From contig NZ_BCTK01000001.1 of NCBI RefSeq assembly GCF_001571245.1, forward strand, positions 310,001 through 374,000: DNA of 64,000 bases, written 5' to 3'. The position numbers were made by a program, and so were the translations under genes. Origin of the DNA: Achromobacter piechaudii NBRC 102461. GTDB lineage: Bacteria; Pseudomonadota; Gammaproteobacteria; Burkholderiales; Burkholderiaceae_B. Shown here piece by piece: positions 26,742 to 36,526 of this stretch. Each line of letters opens with the position of its first letter. Position 1 is the stretch's first letter. The notes under the pieces were generated by a model. It saw only the letters and a program-made list of their open reading frames with translations, ran no database searches and had not been told where the DNA came from.

Positions 26742-27098
26742 TTATTTTGCGACCAGGGTCGAGAAGCCGCCCCAGGACATGCGCTTGAAATCGAACACGT
26801 TTTCGCAGCTCACGTTGGCCAGGCGCGGGTCGGCCATGACCAGCGCGTTGATCCGGTCGCGTTCGGCCTTGTTCGCGTACACGATCCACGCGAAGACCAC
26901 GGTTTCGTCTTCCTTGGCGCCGGCCGCTTCCGAAAACGACCGGAAGGTTTCCGTGCCCAGGTCATCCGCCACGCATTCGCGGTAGTCCAGCGCGCCATGT
27001 TCCAGCCAGACGGCCTTGGCGCTTTCCGCCATCTTCTGGTACGCCAGTACGTTTGCCCGGGGCACCGGCAGCACGAAACCATCAACGTATTCTTGCAT
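26742..27098 (-). CDS. DUF1428 family protein
   Basis: 118 aa: YVDGFVLPVPRANVLAYQKMAE at the N-terminus and the VFAWIVYANKAERDRINALVMADPR block identify the family, a dimeric ferredoxin-like barrel of unknown function. It is divergent from the GlxA-type regulator across a 168-bp spacer. Confidence 0.92.
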   Translation of the reverse strand: MQEYVDGFVLPVPRANVLAYQKMAESAKAVWLEHGALDYRECVADDLGTETFRSFSEAAGAKEDETVVFAWIVYANKAERDRINALVMADPRLANVSCENVFDFKRMSWGGFSTLVAK

Positions 27099-27266
27099 CG
27101 CATACTCCTTTGGTTGCTGTTGTTGTGTCGTGGGTGGCGCGCCCGCTGGTCGCGCTGCCCACGCCCGGCACGCAGGCCGGCAGCCCCCACTTTATCGGGA
27201 TCGGACGCGCATTCAGATAGGGGATTGCGACATTTTTGCGGGTGGATTGCGACAGCGCCCGAGCGT

Positions 27267-28241
27267 ATGCTTAACGCCATGAAAAACGTCGCCTTCCTAC
27301 TGCCGACGGGGGCCAATATTGCCTCCCTGGAAACCGCGCGCCACGGCTTCCTCGTCGCCAACGACTACCTGGCGGCGCAGGGCCGCGAGCCGCAATTCCA
27401 GGTGCGCACCCTGGCGCTGACTCGCGAAGTCAGCCTGGACGACGGGCGCATCAAGGTGCAGGCCGATCTGGTGCTGGCCGACGCGCCGCATATCGACATC
27501 TGCATCGCACCGCCCTTGCTGGGCACGGTGTCCGACGTGGTGCTGTCCAATCGCGAACTGATCGACTGGTTATCGCGGCACTACCGCAGCGGTGGCGAGG
27601 TGGCCAGCCTGTGCATGGGCGCGGCGCTGCTCGCGGCCGGCGGCGTGCTGGATGGGCAGCAGGCCGTCGTGCACTGGGTGGCGCAGAATCTGTACGCCAC
27701 GCTGTTCCCCAACGTCCGCTGGATCAGCGACCGCGTGGTCATGGCCGAGAACGGCGTCTACACCAGCGGCGGCGCGTTTTCGGCGGCGCACCTGGTGCTG
27801 CACCTGATCGAAAAATATACCGACCGCGACACCGCCATCTGGTGCGCCAAATACTTTCAACTGGATTGGAGCCGGCAAAGCCAATTGCCGTTTTCGGTGT
27901 TCATGGGTCAGAAGGCGCACGCCGACGACGTGGTGCGCGCGGTGCAAAGCTACATCGAACGCTGCTACACGGAAAAGATCACCGTCGAAGCGCTGGCCGA
28001 GCGCCACGCCTTGGGCCGGCGCACGCTGGAACGGCGCTTTCGCCAGGCCACCGGGAACAGCATCGTGCAGTACTTGCAGCGGGTGCGGGTGGAAGCGGCC
28101 AAGAAGCGGTTGGAAAGTTCGCGCAAGAGCGTGGCCCAGGTGATGTACGAGGTGGGCTACAACGACACCAAGGCGTTTCGCGACATCTTCAGCAAGCACT
28201 GCGGCATGTCGCCCGTGGGCTACCGCGATCGCTATCAATAG
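27267..28241 (+). CDS. GlxA-family AraC regulator with DJ-1/PfpI domain
   Basis: 324 aa. The N-terminal DJ-1/PfpI-like domain ([16 protein letters not shown], with [13 protein letters not shown] at the nucleophile elbow) precedes an AraC DNA-binding domain ([44 protein letters not shown]). ATG 27267 and ATG 27279 are both possible. It is divergent from the DUF1428-VOC pair, a common partner arrangement for such regulators. Confidence 0.92.
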   Translation: MLNAMKNVAFLLPTGANIASLETARHGFLVANDYLAAQGREPQFQVRTLALTREVSLDDGRIKVQADLVLADAPHIDICIAPPLLGTVSDVVLSNRELIDWLSRHYRSGGEVASLCMGAALLAAGGVLDGQQAVVHWVAQNLYATLFPNVRWISDRVVMAENGVYTSGGAFSAAHLVLHLIEKYTDRDTAIWCAKYFQLDWSRQSQLPFSVFMGQKAHADDVVRAVQSYIERCYTEKITVEALAERHALGRRTLERRFRQATGNSIVQYLQRVRVEAAKKRLESSRKSVAQVMYEVGYNDTKAFRDIFSKHCGMSPVGYRDRYQ

Positions 28242-28387
28242 CGGGCGCTTCGGGGGGATCAGAACAATCATCAAAACCCCTAGCAGAATGCGCCGCGAAA
28301 ATAAGATTTCTACTACAGCTATTGCGAAGCCAGCGGCCTATCCTTGATGCGTCACGGCCTGACCCCAGGCCAGGAGGGCCAGTCAAG

Positions 28388-29914
28388 ATGAGCATCAGCG
28401 TGACGCCGGGCGATCCGCGCTACGAGACCTTGAAAAAGGGCTTCAACTTACGATGGCCTACGCGGCCGGCTCTTGCGGCGTCGCGCATCGAATTGTGCGA
28501 TACGCCCGAGCAAGCGGCGGCGGCGCTTGCGCGTATCGTCGCGCAGGGAAAGCGGCCCACGATACGCAGCGGCGGCCATTGCTACGAAGACTTCGTATCG
28601 AACAACCCCGGTGGCGTCATCCTCGATCTCAGCCTGCTTGAACGAGTGCCGTCTCGCGACGGTCTGCTGCGCGTGGCCGCCGGGTCGCAGAACTGGAACG
28701 GCGATCTGGACTTGTACAAGCGCCACGGCGTGTCATTGCCCGGCGGGTCCTGCTATTCGGTGGCGGCGGGCGGCCACATCAGCGGCGGCGGCTACGGCCT
28801 GTTGTCGCGTCTGCAAGGGCTGGCATGCGACTGGTTAAGTGCTGTCGACATTCTCACCGTGGACGCCAGCGGCGCCGTCGTGCCACGCACCGTCGACGCC
28901 ACGCACGACGCCGACCTGTTTCGCGCCTGTCGCGGCGCCGGCGGCGGAAACTTCGGCGTCATCACCAGCTATGGGTTTGCCTCATTGCCGCGAGCCCCGC
29001 GCGAAGTGGCCCTCGCCACCGTCGCCTTCGATTGGTCGGCCATGACGCCGAACCGCTTTGCGCAGCTGCTGGATATCTACGGCAACTATTGGGCCACACG
29101 CGGTACGCAAGCCGATACCTGGGGCATGTTTTCGCTGCTCAAGCTGACGCATCGCTCCGCAGGGCAGATCGTCATGATCGTGCAGTTCTGCAACCCCGAC
29201 GGCACCTGCCAGGACCTGACGCCACTGCACGATTTCCTGGACCGCTTCCGCCCCTGCGCACCCGTGGCGGCGCGCGCCACCACGCCCGGGCTGCCGCGTC
29301 CGCGCGCAGGCGGCGACCTGCTTTGCAGCGAGCCCCACACCGTCATCCGCCACGATTGGCTGACCGCCACGCAGACGCTGAACGGTTCAGGGCCTAACCA
29401 GCGCGGCAAATACAAGTCGGCCTACATGAAGCACAACTTCACCGCGCACGAGGCGGCGCGTATCCACGCGCATCTGGCGCGCGACGTGCCGGGGGCCGAC
29501 CTGCGCCAATCGCTGTTGCAGGTGGATTCCTACGGGGGCGCCATCAACCAGCCGGATCGCCTGCGCGACACCGCCGTGCACCAGCGCGAATCCATCATGA
29601 AGCTGCAATACCAAACCTACTGGACGCATGCCGACCACGACGCCGCCCACACGGGCTGGATCGCAGACTTCTACCGCGACGTCTATACCGATCCCGCCAG
29701 CCGCGCGGGGGCGTCCGAACATGCGGGCACGCCGTACCCCGGCAGCCGCTACCAGGGCTGCTACATCAACTACCCCGACTGCGACATGCTGGCGTATCCC
29801 TTCTGGCCACGGCTGTACTACGGCGATGGCGAGCTTTATCCTTTCCTGCAAGAGGTCAAGCGCCGCTACGATCCGAACAATGTCTTTCACCATGCGATGT
29901 CGGTGCGCCCATGA
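28388..29914 (+). CDS. Berberine-bridge-type FAD-dependent oxidase
   Basis: 508 aa, PCMH FAD domain plus C-terminal BBE domain. [11 protein letters not shown] supplies the histidine and [21 protein letters not shown] the cysteine that together give bicovalent FAD in this family; the end [22 protein letters not shown] is the BBE motif. No signal peptide is seen. Family members include oligosaccharide and aldose oxidases that make lactones, which fits the lactonase gene 31 bases downstream. The real start is ATG 28388; the open frame extends far upstream without homology. Confidence 0.9.
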   Translation: MSISVTPGDPRYETLKKGFNLRWPTRPALAASRIELCDTPEQAAAALARIVAQGKRPTIRSGGHCYEDFVSNNPGGVILDLSLLERVPSRDGLLRVAAGSQNWNGDLDLYKRHGVSLPGGSCYSVAAGGHISGGGYGLLSRLQGLACDWLSAVDILTVDASGAVVPRTVDATHDADLFRACRGAGGGNFGVITSYGFASLPRAPREVALATVAFDWSAMTPNRFAQLLDIYGNYWATRGTQADTWGMFSLLKLTHRSAGQIVMIVQFCNPDGTCQDLTPLHDFLDRFRPCAPVAARATTPGLPRPRAGGDLLCSEPHTVIRHDWLTATQTLNGSGPNQRGKYKSAYMKHNFTAHEAARIHAHLARDVPGADLRQSLLQVDSYGGAINQPDRLRDTAVHQRESIMKLQYQTYWTHADHDAAHTGWIADFYRDVYTDPASRAGASEHAGTPYPGSRYQGCYINYPDCDMLAYPFWPRLYYGDGELYPFLQEVKRRYDPNNVFHHAMSVRP

Positions 29915-29945
29915 CGGCGCGCCTCTCGCTTTGCCGGACCACGCC

Positions 29946-31166
29946 ATGAACTCCCTGACCAGCGCGCCGCGCAGATCCTTCATCCAGTTCGCGGGCGGCC
30001 TGTCGGCTGCCGGCGCGGCGGCGCCGTGGCTGTCGGCCATGGGGGCCACCGCCTCCGGTTCCGCCAGCGCTCGCTTTGCGTATGTCGGTTCATACACGCG
30101 GGACGCACCGGGCGGCACGGCCGGCGGGCCACCCTCGTTGGGCATACACGTCTACGCCTTGCGTCCGCAAGGCGGGTGGCGCTTGATCCAGGTAATGGAA
30201 AGCGAAAATCCGTCCTACCTGGCCGTGCATCCGTCGCGGCGCTTTCTGTACGCCATCAATGAAATCGAACAGTGGCAAGGCCTGCCCCGGGGCACGGCCG
30301 AAGCCTACGCGATAGACGCCGCCGATGGCAGTCTGCGCCTGCTGAACCGTCAGGCGCTGTCACTGTCCAGCACCGCGCCCGCGCATCTGGCCGTATCGCC
30401 CGACGGCCAACATCTGATCACCGCGCAGTACCTGGGCGGCACCTATAACGTGCTGCCCATCCAGGCCGACGGCGCATTGGGCGAGGTCTCGGGCATCGTC
30501 AAGGAAACCGGTTCGGGCCCGCGCCCGGAACAGCAATCCGCCCATCCGCACATGGTGCTGTTCGACCCCACCGGCCACCGCGTGCTGGCCACTGACCTGG
30601 GCAGCGACCGCATCAATCTGTTCACGTTCAAGGATGGCAATCTGTCGCTGTCCGGCCGCACGGTACTGCCGCCCGGCAGCGGGCCGCGCCATCTGGCGCT
30701 GCATCCCGACGCCGCGCTGCTCTATGTCGTCAACGAGCTTGACGCCACGATCGCCTGCTACGGCTACGACACCCGCGCGGGCCGCGTGCTTGATCGGCGG
30801 CACGTCGTGCCGGCCACGCCACCGGGCTTTAGCGGCGTGGGCAATGCGGCGGCATTGCTCGTGCACCCGTCAGGCCGCTTCCTTTATGCGTCGACCCGCC
30901 GCGTCAACAACGACCACCCGCAGGCGGATTGCATCGCCGTCTTCCGCATCGGCGCGGACGGCGCGTTGTCACGCGTGCAAGACTGGACGGAAGGCCTGCG
31001 CTTTCCGCGCGCGATGACGATGTCGCCCGATGGCGGCAGCCTCTATGCGCTGAACCAGAAGGGTGATTCGATCCTGCGACTGCGCATCGATGCCGCGACC
31101 GGGCTCCTGGGCGGCATGGAGGTTGTGGCGCAGACGCCCACGCCGGTATGTCTGGTGCTGGTGTAA
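29946..31166 (+). CDS. Tat-exported lactonase (Pgl-type seven-bladed propeller)
   Basis: 406 aa. An N-terminal Tat signal (PRRSFIQFAGGLSAAGAAAPW) is followed by the YbhE/Pgl beta-propeller: FAYVGSYTRD, NPSYLAVHPSRRFLYAINE, SAHPHMVLFDPTGHRVL, GSGPRHLALHPDAALLYVVNELD. Such enzymes hydrolyse sugar lactones such as 6-phosphogluconolactone. Export by Tat argues for a non-phosphorylated periplasmic lactone, probably the product of the neighbouring oxidase. Confidence 0.9.
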   Translation: MNSLTSAPRRSFIQFAGGLSAAGAAAPWLSAMGATASGSASARFAYVGSYTRDAPGGTAGGPPSLGIHVYALRPQGGWRLIQVMESENPSYLAVHPSRRFLYAINEIEQWQGLPRGTAEAYAIDAADGSLRLLNRQALSLSSTAPAHLAVSPDGQHLITAQYLGGTYNVLPIQADGALGEVSGIVKETGSGPRPEQQSAHPHMVLFDPTGHRVLATDLGSDRINLFTFKDGNLSLSGRTVLPPGSGPRHLALHPDAALLYVVNELDATIACYGYDTRAGRVLDRRHVVPATPPGFSGVGNAAALLVHPSGRFLYASTRRVNNDHPQADCIAVFRIGADGALSRVQDWTEGLRFPRAMTMSPDGGSLYALNQKGDSILRLRIDAATGLLGGMEVVAQTPTPVCLVLV

Positions 31167-31199
31167 ATCCATCAGCGCAGTGAAGAGGAACCCATCCCC

Positions 31200-31778
31200 G
31201 TGCCCGCCGTCGAACCCTGCATGACTGCTAACCCTATCGTTCGCTTCATTCGGCGCATCGTCATCCTTGGCGGCCTGATCGCACTCGCGGTCTGGGCCTG
31301 GCCCCGCCTGCCAGATGCCGCGCGCGCGCCCTGGCACATGGCGCGGCTGTCCTGGCAGCCAGCCCCTACCTCATTGCCCGTCCCCGTACAGGGCATCGCC
31401 AAATCAAGGCTGACCGACACCTGGGGCGCGGCGCGCTCAGGCGGCCGGCGGCACGAAGGCATCGATATCTTCGCCGCGCGCGGCACCCCCGTGCTGGCTA
31501 CAACGGAAGGCGTGGTCATGCAGGTCGGCACGAATAACCTGGGCGGGCAGGTGGTGTGGGTGCTGGGGCCCGGGCGCCAACGGCATTACTACGCGCACCT
31601 GGACGCCTATGCCGACATTGAACGCGGGCAACTGGTCGCACCGGGCGACGTGCTGGGCTACGTCGGCAATACCGGCAACGCGAAGGGCACGCCACCGCAT
31701 CTGCACTACGGCATCTACGACGGGGGTGCCATCAACCCCTATGCGCTGCTGGTGGGGCCGGCGACACCGTCTTCATAA
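31200..31778 (+). CDS. M23-family peptidoglycan endopeptidase
   Basis: 192 aa from GTG 31200 (GAGG upstream); ATG 31221 is an alternative. One N-terminal anchor helix (about 16-34) precedes a LytM domain with HEGIDIFA (HxxxD) and HLHYG (HxH) zinc ligands, so it looks catalytically intact. Likely periplasmic and inner-membrane anchored, acting on peptide cross-links. No coiled coil, so not EnvC-like. Confidence 0.88.
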   Translation: MPAVEPCMTANPIVRFIRRIVILGGLIALAVWAWPRLPDAARAPWHMARLSWQPAPTSLPVPVQGIAKSRLTDTWGAARSGGRRHEGIDIFAARGTPVLATTEGVVMQVGTNNLGGQVVWVLGPGRQRHYYAHLDAYADIERGQLVAPGDVLGYVGNTGNAKGTPPHLHYGIYDGGAINPYALLVGPATPSS

Positions 31779-31899
31779 GCTTGGCGAGCTGGACGGGCGG
31801 GGCAGAATTCATCTAAGTTCCTGTCGCATTTGATTCAGGGTCAGTACTATGTCGCGTGCGCCGATGGGCCGGCGCGGACCCCTACTCAGGAATTCAGGA

Positions 31900-33168
31900 A
31901 TGAGCTTTCACGCAGCGCGTCGCGCTCTTTTGCAAACCTTGGCCGCTATTGCCGGTGGCGCGATGTTTTCAGTGCTCGCCGTGCCTGGCGTTCAGGCGGG
32001 CGGCTTGGTCGCCGATAGCGTTCGATCCGCCGCGTCGGCTCAGTCCAACAATGCCGAGCCCGTCCCCCCCAGCGCCAATGTCGATGACGCAGTGCAAGCA
32101 CTGATGCGCGAGTATGACGTGGCCGGCCTGGCGATCGCCGTGACGCGTGAGGGGCGGCACGAGTTCCGCAGCTATGGCGTGGCGTCGCTGCAAACGCATG
32201 CGCCCGTCGGCCCCGACACGCTGTTCGAAGTCGGCTCCATCAGCAAGACCTTCACCGCCACGCTGGCCACCTACGCGCAGGTGCTGGGCAAGCTGACGCT
32301 TGAAGACAGCCCCGCGCGATTCGTTCCGGCCTTGAAAGGCACGGAATTCGGCAAGCTGAACCTGATTCATCTGGGTACGCATACGGGCGGCGGTTTTCCG
32401 CTGCAAGTACCCGACGCCGTGAAGGATGACGCACAGCTGATGGCGTATCTTGCCGCATGGACGCCGCGCTATGCTCCGGGCACCACCCGTACCTATGCCA
32501 ACCCCAGCATCGGCATGCTGGGCGTGGTGGCGGCCAAGAGCCTGGAGCAACCCTTTGCGCAGGCGATGGAACAGACCCTGTTGCCCAAGCTGGGTCTTGC
32601 CAATACGTACATCAACGTGCCGGCCGCCAAGATGAGCGCTTATGCGCAGGGCTACAACAAGCAAAATGCGCCGGTGCGCGTCAACCCGGGGGTGCTGGCG
32701 GCCGAAGCCTACGGCATCAAGACCAGCGCCAGCGATCTGATCCGCTTCGTGGACGCCAACATGGGCGTGGCCAGTGAATCCCGCATGCCGGGCCGCAAGC
32801 CCAACGTCGTCAATGCCGAGGTGGCGCAGGCGCTTGCCGCCACGCATGTGGGCTATTACGAAATCGGCCCCATGACGCAGGATCTGGCCTGGGAGCAACT
32901 GGCATATCCCGTCACGCTGGATGACTTGCTGACCGCCAACGCGGGCACGATGAACAGCCAAAGCCAGCCGGCGAGGGCGTTGAATCCGCCGCAGGCCCCG
33001 CGCGGCGATGTGTGGATCAACAAGACCGGTTCGACCAACGGCTTCGGCGCGTATGTGGCGTTCGTGCCGGCCCGTAAGATCGGTGTGGTGATCCTGGCAA
33101 ATCGGAATATTCCGAACGAGGCGCGCGTGCGCCTTGCGTATCGCATTCTTGAAGCCGGCTCGCACTAG
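31900..33168 (+). CDS. ampC: Class C (AmpC-type) beta-lactamase
   Basis: 422 aa from ATG 31900, with CAGGA nine bases upstream; N-terminal signal peptide (cleavage near VQAG). The three active-site elements are intact: SISK (Ser about 112), YAN (about 198) and KTG (about 375, in NKTGSTNGFGAYVAFVPARK). The segment after KTG is typical of real AmpC enzymes, not just esterase relatives. It is about 40 residues longer than standard enzymes, with a Ser/Ala/Asn-rich N-terminal linker. No divergent ampR is present. Confidence 0.9.
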   Translation: MSFHAARRALLQTLAAIAGGAMFSVLAVPGVQAGGLVADSVRSAASAQSNNAEPVPPSANVDDAVQALMREYDVAGLAIAVTREGRHEFRSYGVASLQTHAPVGPDTLFEVGSISKTFTATLATYAQVLGKLTLEDSPARFVPALKGTEFGKLNLIHLGTHTGGGFPLQVPDAVKDDAQLMAYLAAWTPRYAPGTTRTYANPSIGMLGVVAAKSLEQPFAQAMEQTLLPKLGLANTYINVPAAKMSAYAQGYNKQNAPVRVNPGVLAAEAYGIKTSASDLIRFVDANMGVASESRMPGRKPNVVNAEVAQALAATHVGYYEIGPMTQDLAWEQLAYPVTLDDLLTANAGTMNSQSQPARALNPPQAPRGDVWINKTGSTNGFGAYVAFVPARKIGVVILANRNIPNEARVRLAYRILEAGSH

Positions 33169-33243
33169 GCGGCGTCATCGCGCATCGGCGGGTTTCCTTG
33201 CAGGTCGTCAATCAGCGGCTGGAGGGCGAGGCGCCGAGCCTAC

Positions 33244-34245
33244 TTAGCCCCCTGCACCCCCCGCACCGCGCGCCGCGTCAAAGCGGGGCAACATCCCCAT
33301 CACCTCCAGCCGCTGGCATAGCTGTTCCAGCCGCTGCATCTTGTATGCGTCCACGTCCATGCCGGCGTAGACGTAAAAGCCCTGGCCATCGCGCAGGCCG
33401 TTGCGGCCTTGTTCCATGTTGCGGCCGATGATGTCCGGCGATGCGAAGCGCGGGCCGATCTCGTCGCTCAGGTAGCGCGACGCGTAGTACAGGATGTCGC
33501 CGCCGCCCCAGTCGATGAATTCCAGCAGGCCCAGCACGGAAAAGCGCAGGCCGAATCCCAGCCGCACGGCCGTGTCGATGTCTGCCGCGCTGGCGACGCC
33601 TTCCTCGACCATGCGCGCCGCCTCGTTCATGGCCAGTGCCTGGATGCGCGGCACGATGTAGCCAGCTGTGGGTGCGCACTGCACGGGTGTCTTGCCAGCC
33701 TGTCGCAGCACATCCAGCAATGCCGAGACCGATGCGTCATCGGTCTGCGGCCCTCGGCTGACTTCGACCAGCGGGATCAGAAACGCCGGGTTGAGCCAGT
33801 GCGCGTTCAGGAAGCGCTGGGGGCCTTGCACCAGTTCCGCCAACTCGGTCACGAGAAAGGTCGATGTGGTCGACGCGATGATGGCATCCGGCGCGCAGAC
33901 CTCGCCCAACCACGCGAAGGCGTCGCGCTTGGCTTGCAGCCGCTCGGGCACGGCTTCGAAGACGATGCGCGCGCGTTGCAGGTCGGCCGCCGCCTCGTCG
34001 CGCCCGCACAGGCGCACGCGTTGCATGGCGGTGTCGGCTTGCTTCTCGTCCAACAGGCCCAGCTGGCTCAAGGTGTGCAGTTCACGCCGCAGGTTGGCCA
34101 GCACGCGGGCATGGTGTTCGGCCTGTTCAGCCGCGCTTCTGGGCTTGATGTCGACCAGCGTCACGGCGCGTCCGGCGTGGACGTAGGACAGGGTGATGCC
34201 TTCACCCATGCGGCCGGCGCCGATCACGCAGATTCTGTCTTCCAT
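33244..34245 (-). CDS. 3-hydroxyacyl-CoA dehydrogenase family protein (carnitine dehydrogenase/lambda-crystallin type)
   Basis: 333 aa. Rossmann GAGRMGEGITLSYVHAG, VDIKPR, the STTSTF catalytic serine strand and the NAHWLNPAFLIPLVEV histidine motif, then a helical C-domain (GYIVPRIQALAMNEAARMVEEGVAS, GFGLRFSVLGLLEFIDWGG). I choose ATG 34245, with AAGGA eight bases upstream, over ATG 34254 inside the preceding gene. It follows the opine-dehydrogenase-like gene in an overlapping operon. Confidence 0.88.
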   Translation of the reverse strand: MEDRICVIGAGRMGEGITLSYVHAGRAVTLVDIKPRSAAEQAEHHARVLANLRRELHTLSQLGLLDEKQADTAMQRVRLCGRDEAAADLQRARIVFEAVPERLQAKRDAFAWLGEVCAPDAIIASTTSTFLVTELAELVQGPQRFLNAHWLNPAFLIPLVEVSRGPQTDDASVSALLDVLRQAGKTPVQCAPTAGYIVPRIQALAMNEAARMVEEGVASAADIDTAVRLGFGLRFSVLGLLEFIDWGGGDILYYASRYLSDEIGPRFASPDIIGRNMEQGRNGLRDGQGFYVYAGMDVDAYKMQRLEQLCQRLEVMGMLPRFDAARGAGGAGG

Positions 34246-34247
34246 GT

Positions 34248-35345
34248 TCAGCATCCTTCTTGCAGCAGTTCCGCCATGCTGGCGCGTGACAGACGGTCCA
34301 GTCCCAACCGTTCAAGCGTGCGGCCCTCGGCGTAGAGATCGCGGCCCGTGATGGCGCTGGCGACCGCCAGCAAGCCCTGGGCGACCGGCGTGGCGACGCC
34401 CGCCCAACGGCCTGTGGACACCAGGAAGGACAGGCCCAGGCGCGTGTCTTCCAGCATGTAGCGATGCGTGTGCAGGTCGATGGTTTCGCGCCAATCGCCG
34501 CTGTCGGTCAGCTTGCCGTGCGCGCCACGCCCGTACATCCATTCGTCGCCTTCGCTGGCGTAGTGGTCGGCCAGCGGGAAGTGCGGCGCGGCATAGCCAA
34601 GCGCCTCGCGGATGGCGATGCGTTCGGCGTCCAGCGCATCGGTGACGCGGCGGATCGACTGCTGCGTGCCTTCGTTATGGATGTCCCACTTGTCGAAGTG
34701 CTCCAGCGGGCCGGCGTTCATCATGATGAGCGGCGGATGGATGATCGGCCCGGCGTTCATCAGCGCGCCGGACAGGCCGTCTTCGATGGGCTCGATGCTG
34801 GGGTAGGCCTGGCCCAGCAGCGCCAGCGCGTCGTCCGAGAGCCGGGCAGGAAACACGCCTGTGGGCAAGCGCGTGGCGTAGCCGCTGATGACGACCGTGT
34901 TGCCGTGCTTGCGCGCCAGGTAGGGCAGGGTGCCGGTTTCCGCGTAGGCGACGCGGGCGTTGTTGCCGGCGTCCCGCTGCGCGCGTGCAAACAGGTAGCT
35001 GCCGAACGTGCCGGGCGGCAGGAACACCACCTGCCCCTCTTTCAACAATGGCGCCAGCATCGGAGCCAACGCGTCGTGGGTGGTTGACGGCAGCGGAACG
35101 ACGAGGACCTGCGCGTGGGCCACGGCATCTTCCAGCGCGGGCCGCAACGCCAGTTTTCCGGGGCCTACGCCCAACGCCACCTTTCGGGTTCCGCGATAGT
35201 CGGTGACAGTCAGCGCACCGGCCTCGCGCAAGCCATCAAAGGCGGCATCGTCGCGTCGCCACCAGTAGACTTCATGTCCGTTTTCGGCAAGTTCGGCCGC
35301 GGCCGCGTAGCAGCCGTGGCCGCCGCCCAGTACGCTGATTCGCAT
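34248..35345 (-). CDS. Octopine/nopaline dehydrogenase-family protein
   Basis: 365 aa from ATG 35345 (GGAG seven bases upstream). NAD(P)-binding SVLGGGHGCYAAAAELAENGHEV, then the opine-dehydrogenase C-terminal domain with NAGPIIHPPLIMMNAG and DALDAERIAIREALGY. Family members reductively couple or oxidatively split an amino acid and a keto acid. With a 3-hydroxyacyl-CoA-dehydrogenase-like partner, MFS transporter and AraC gene next door, opine-like substrate breakdown is plausible. Confidence 0.9.
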   Translation of the reverse strand: MRISVLGGGHGCYAAAAELAENGHEVYWWRRDDAAFDGLREAGALTVTDYRGTRKVALGVGPGKLALRPALEDAVAHAQVLVVPLPSTTHDALAPMLAPLLKEGQVVFLPPGTFGSYLFARAQRDAGNNARVAYAETGTLPYLARKHGNTVVISGYATRLPTGVFPARLSDDALALLGQAYPSIEPIEDGLSGALMNAGPIIHPPLIMMNAGPLEHFDKWDIHNEGTQQSIRRVTDALDAERIAIREALGYAAPHFPLADHYASEGDEWMYGRGAHGKLTDSGDWRETIDLHTHRYMLEDTRLGLSFLVSTGRWAGVATPVAQGLLAVASAITGRDLYAEGRTLERLGLDRLSRASMAELLQEGC

Positions 35346-35448
35346 GATCAAGCTCCTTCAATGAAGCTTTGATCCTAGCGGTCGCCCGGCGCGCGGACTG
35401 CGCCAAACGCGCAGGCGTCATTCCGATCCGGCAAGGGATTGCGCAGCG

Positions 35449-36432
35449 CTAGGGGCGAGCCCGGCGCAAAGTCTCGGAAGGCAGGCAGCCGTAGCGCTTG
35501 CGGTAATGGGTGGCGAAATGGCCAAAGCTGGTCACGCCGTGGCGCAGCAGAATGTCGGTCACGCTATCGCCCGCCGTGGCCTTTTCCAGCGCGGCATGCA
35601 CCCGCGTCAGGCGCTCGTTGCGCACGTAGTCGCTGGGGCTTTGCTTGAGAAACTGCGTGAAGCCGTTTTGCAGCGTCCGCACCGATACGCCGCAGTACGC
35701 GGCCAGGTCCGCCAGCGACAGGGATTCATCGACATGGTTCTCGATGTAGTCGCGTGCGCGGCGCACGTGCTGGGGCAGCGGCTGGCGGTGGTCCGCGCGC
35801 AGCGCGTCGGAATAATTGTGCGGCAACTGGGTCAGCAGCAATGCCAGCAGATAGTCGGAAAAGCCCACGGCCAGTGTCTGCGTGACCCCGTCGGTGGCAG
35901 GGTGCTGGTACAGGCGGCAAAGATAATCCAGCGTTTCGCGCACGGCGGCCAGACCCGGCGAGTCGGGCGGCGCTTCCAGGTCGAACACCAGCGCGTGCTT
36001 GATGGGGCGGTCCAGCAGGCGCTGCAACTGATGTTCCAGCGCCTGGCGCTCGACCCGCAGGATCAGGTTGCGGCAGTCGCGGCCGATGCTGATGACGCTG
36101 GGTTCAGAGGGCGAGGAAATCGTCAGGCTGCCGGCTTGCATGGCCGCGCTGCGCTTGCCCAGCGTGACCAGCCCCGAGCCTTGCAGCGTGATGCGGATCA
36201 GGTAGTAGCTGGCGATGTCGCCCGCGTCTATCTCGACTTCGGCGCCATAGTGCAGGTCGAACAGCGCCGCATTGCCGAAGAACACGCCATACAGCCGCGA
36301 CTGCAAGGGTTTGCCCTGAGCCACGCACATGCGGTGCGACCAAAGGTGTTGGCTGACCTGGTCCTTGACCTCGGCGGCGTTGCCCGAGTCCAGCAAGCAA
36401 TGGCGGTTCAGCAAAGTGGTGTTGTTGAACAT
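35449..36432 (-). CDS. AraC-family regulator
   Basis: 327 aa from ATG 36432 (AGGAA upstream). The N-terminal AraC_binding_2-like sensor (SHRMCVAQGKPLQSRLYG, ISSPSEPSVISIGRDCRNLILRVER) precedes a C-terminal two-HTH domain (VDESLSLADLAAYCGVSVRTLQNGFTQF, VTSFGHFATHYRKRYG). It is divergent from the MFS transporter at 36527 and upstream of the opine-type operon, so it likely controls both. Confidence 0.9.
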   Translation of the reverse strand: MFNNTTLLNRHCLLDSGNAAEVKDQVSQHLWSHRMCVAQGKPLQSRLYGVFFGNAALFDLHYGAEVEIDAGDIASYYLIRITLQGSGLVTLGKRSAAMQAGSLTISSPSEPSVISIGRDCRNLILRVERQALEHQLQRLLDRPIKHALVFDLEAPPDSPGLAAVRETLDYLCRLYQHPATDGVTQTLAVGFSDYLLALLLTQLPHNYSDALRADHRQPLPQHVRRARDYIENHVDESLSLADLAAYCGVSVRTLQNGFTQFLKQSPSDYVRNERLTRVHAALEKATAGDSVTDILLRHGVTSFGHFATHYRKRYGCLPSETLRRARP

Positions 36433-36526
36433 GCTTTCCTGCGCGGTGGGAACAGTCGTTGCGCGCGGTGTATAGAGCCCGGGTGCGCAAAGACCTACAA
36501 AAGATGGACAACGACAAGGGAAAAAC

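Noticed and set aside
26705-26755. Hairpin-like G/C stretch followed by TTTTTT on the plus strand
   Set aside because: The neighbouring genes run on the minus strand, the stem is imperfect, and the T-run includes the stop codon of DUF1428.
27611-28387. A 259-codon N-terminal extension of the FAD oxidase frame
   Set aside because: It overlaps the GlxA-type regulator in another frame and has no FAD-oxidase similarity; the ATG at 28388 starts the family sequence.
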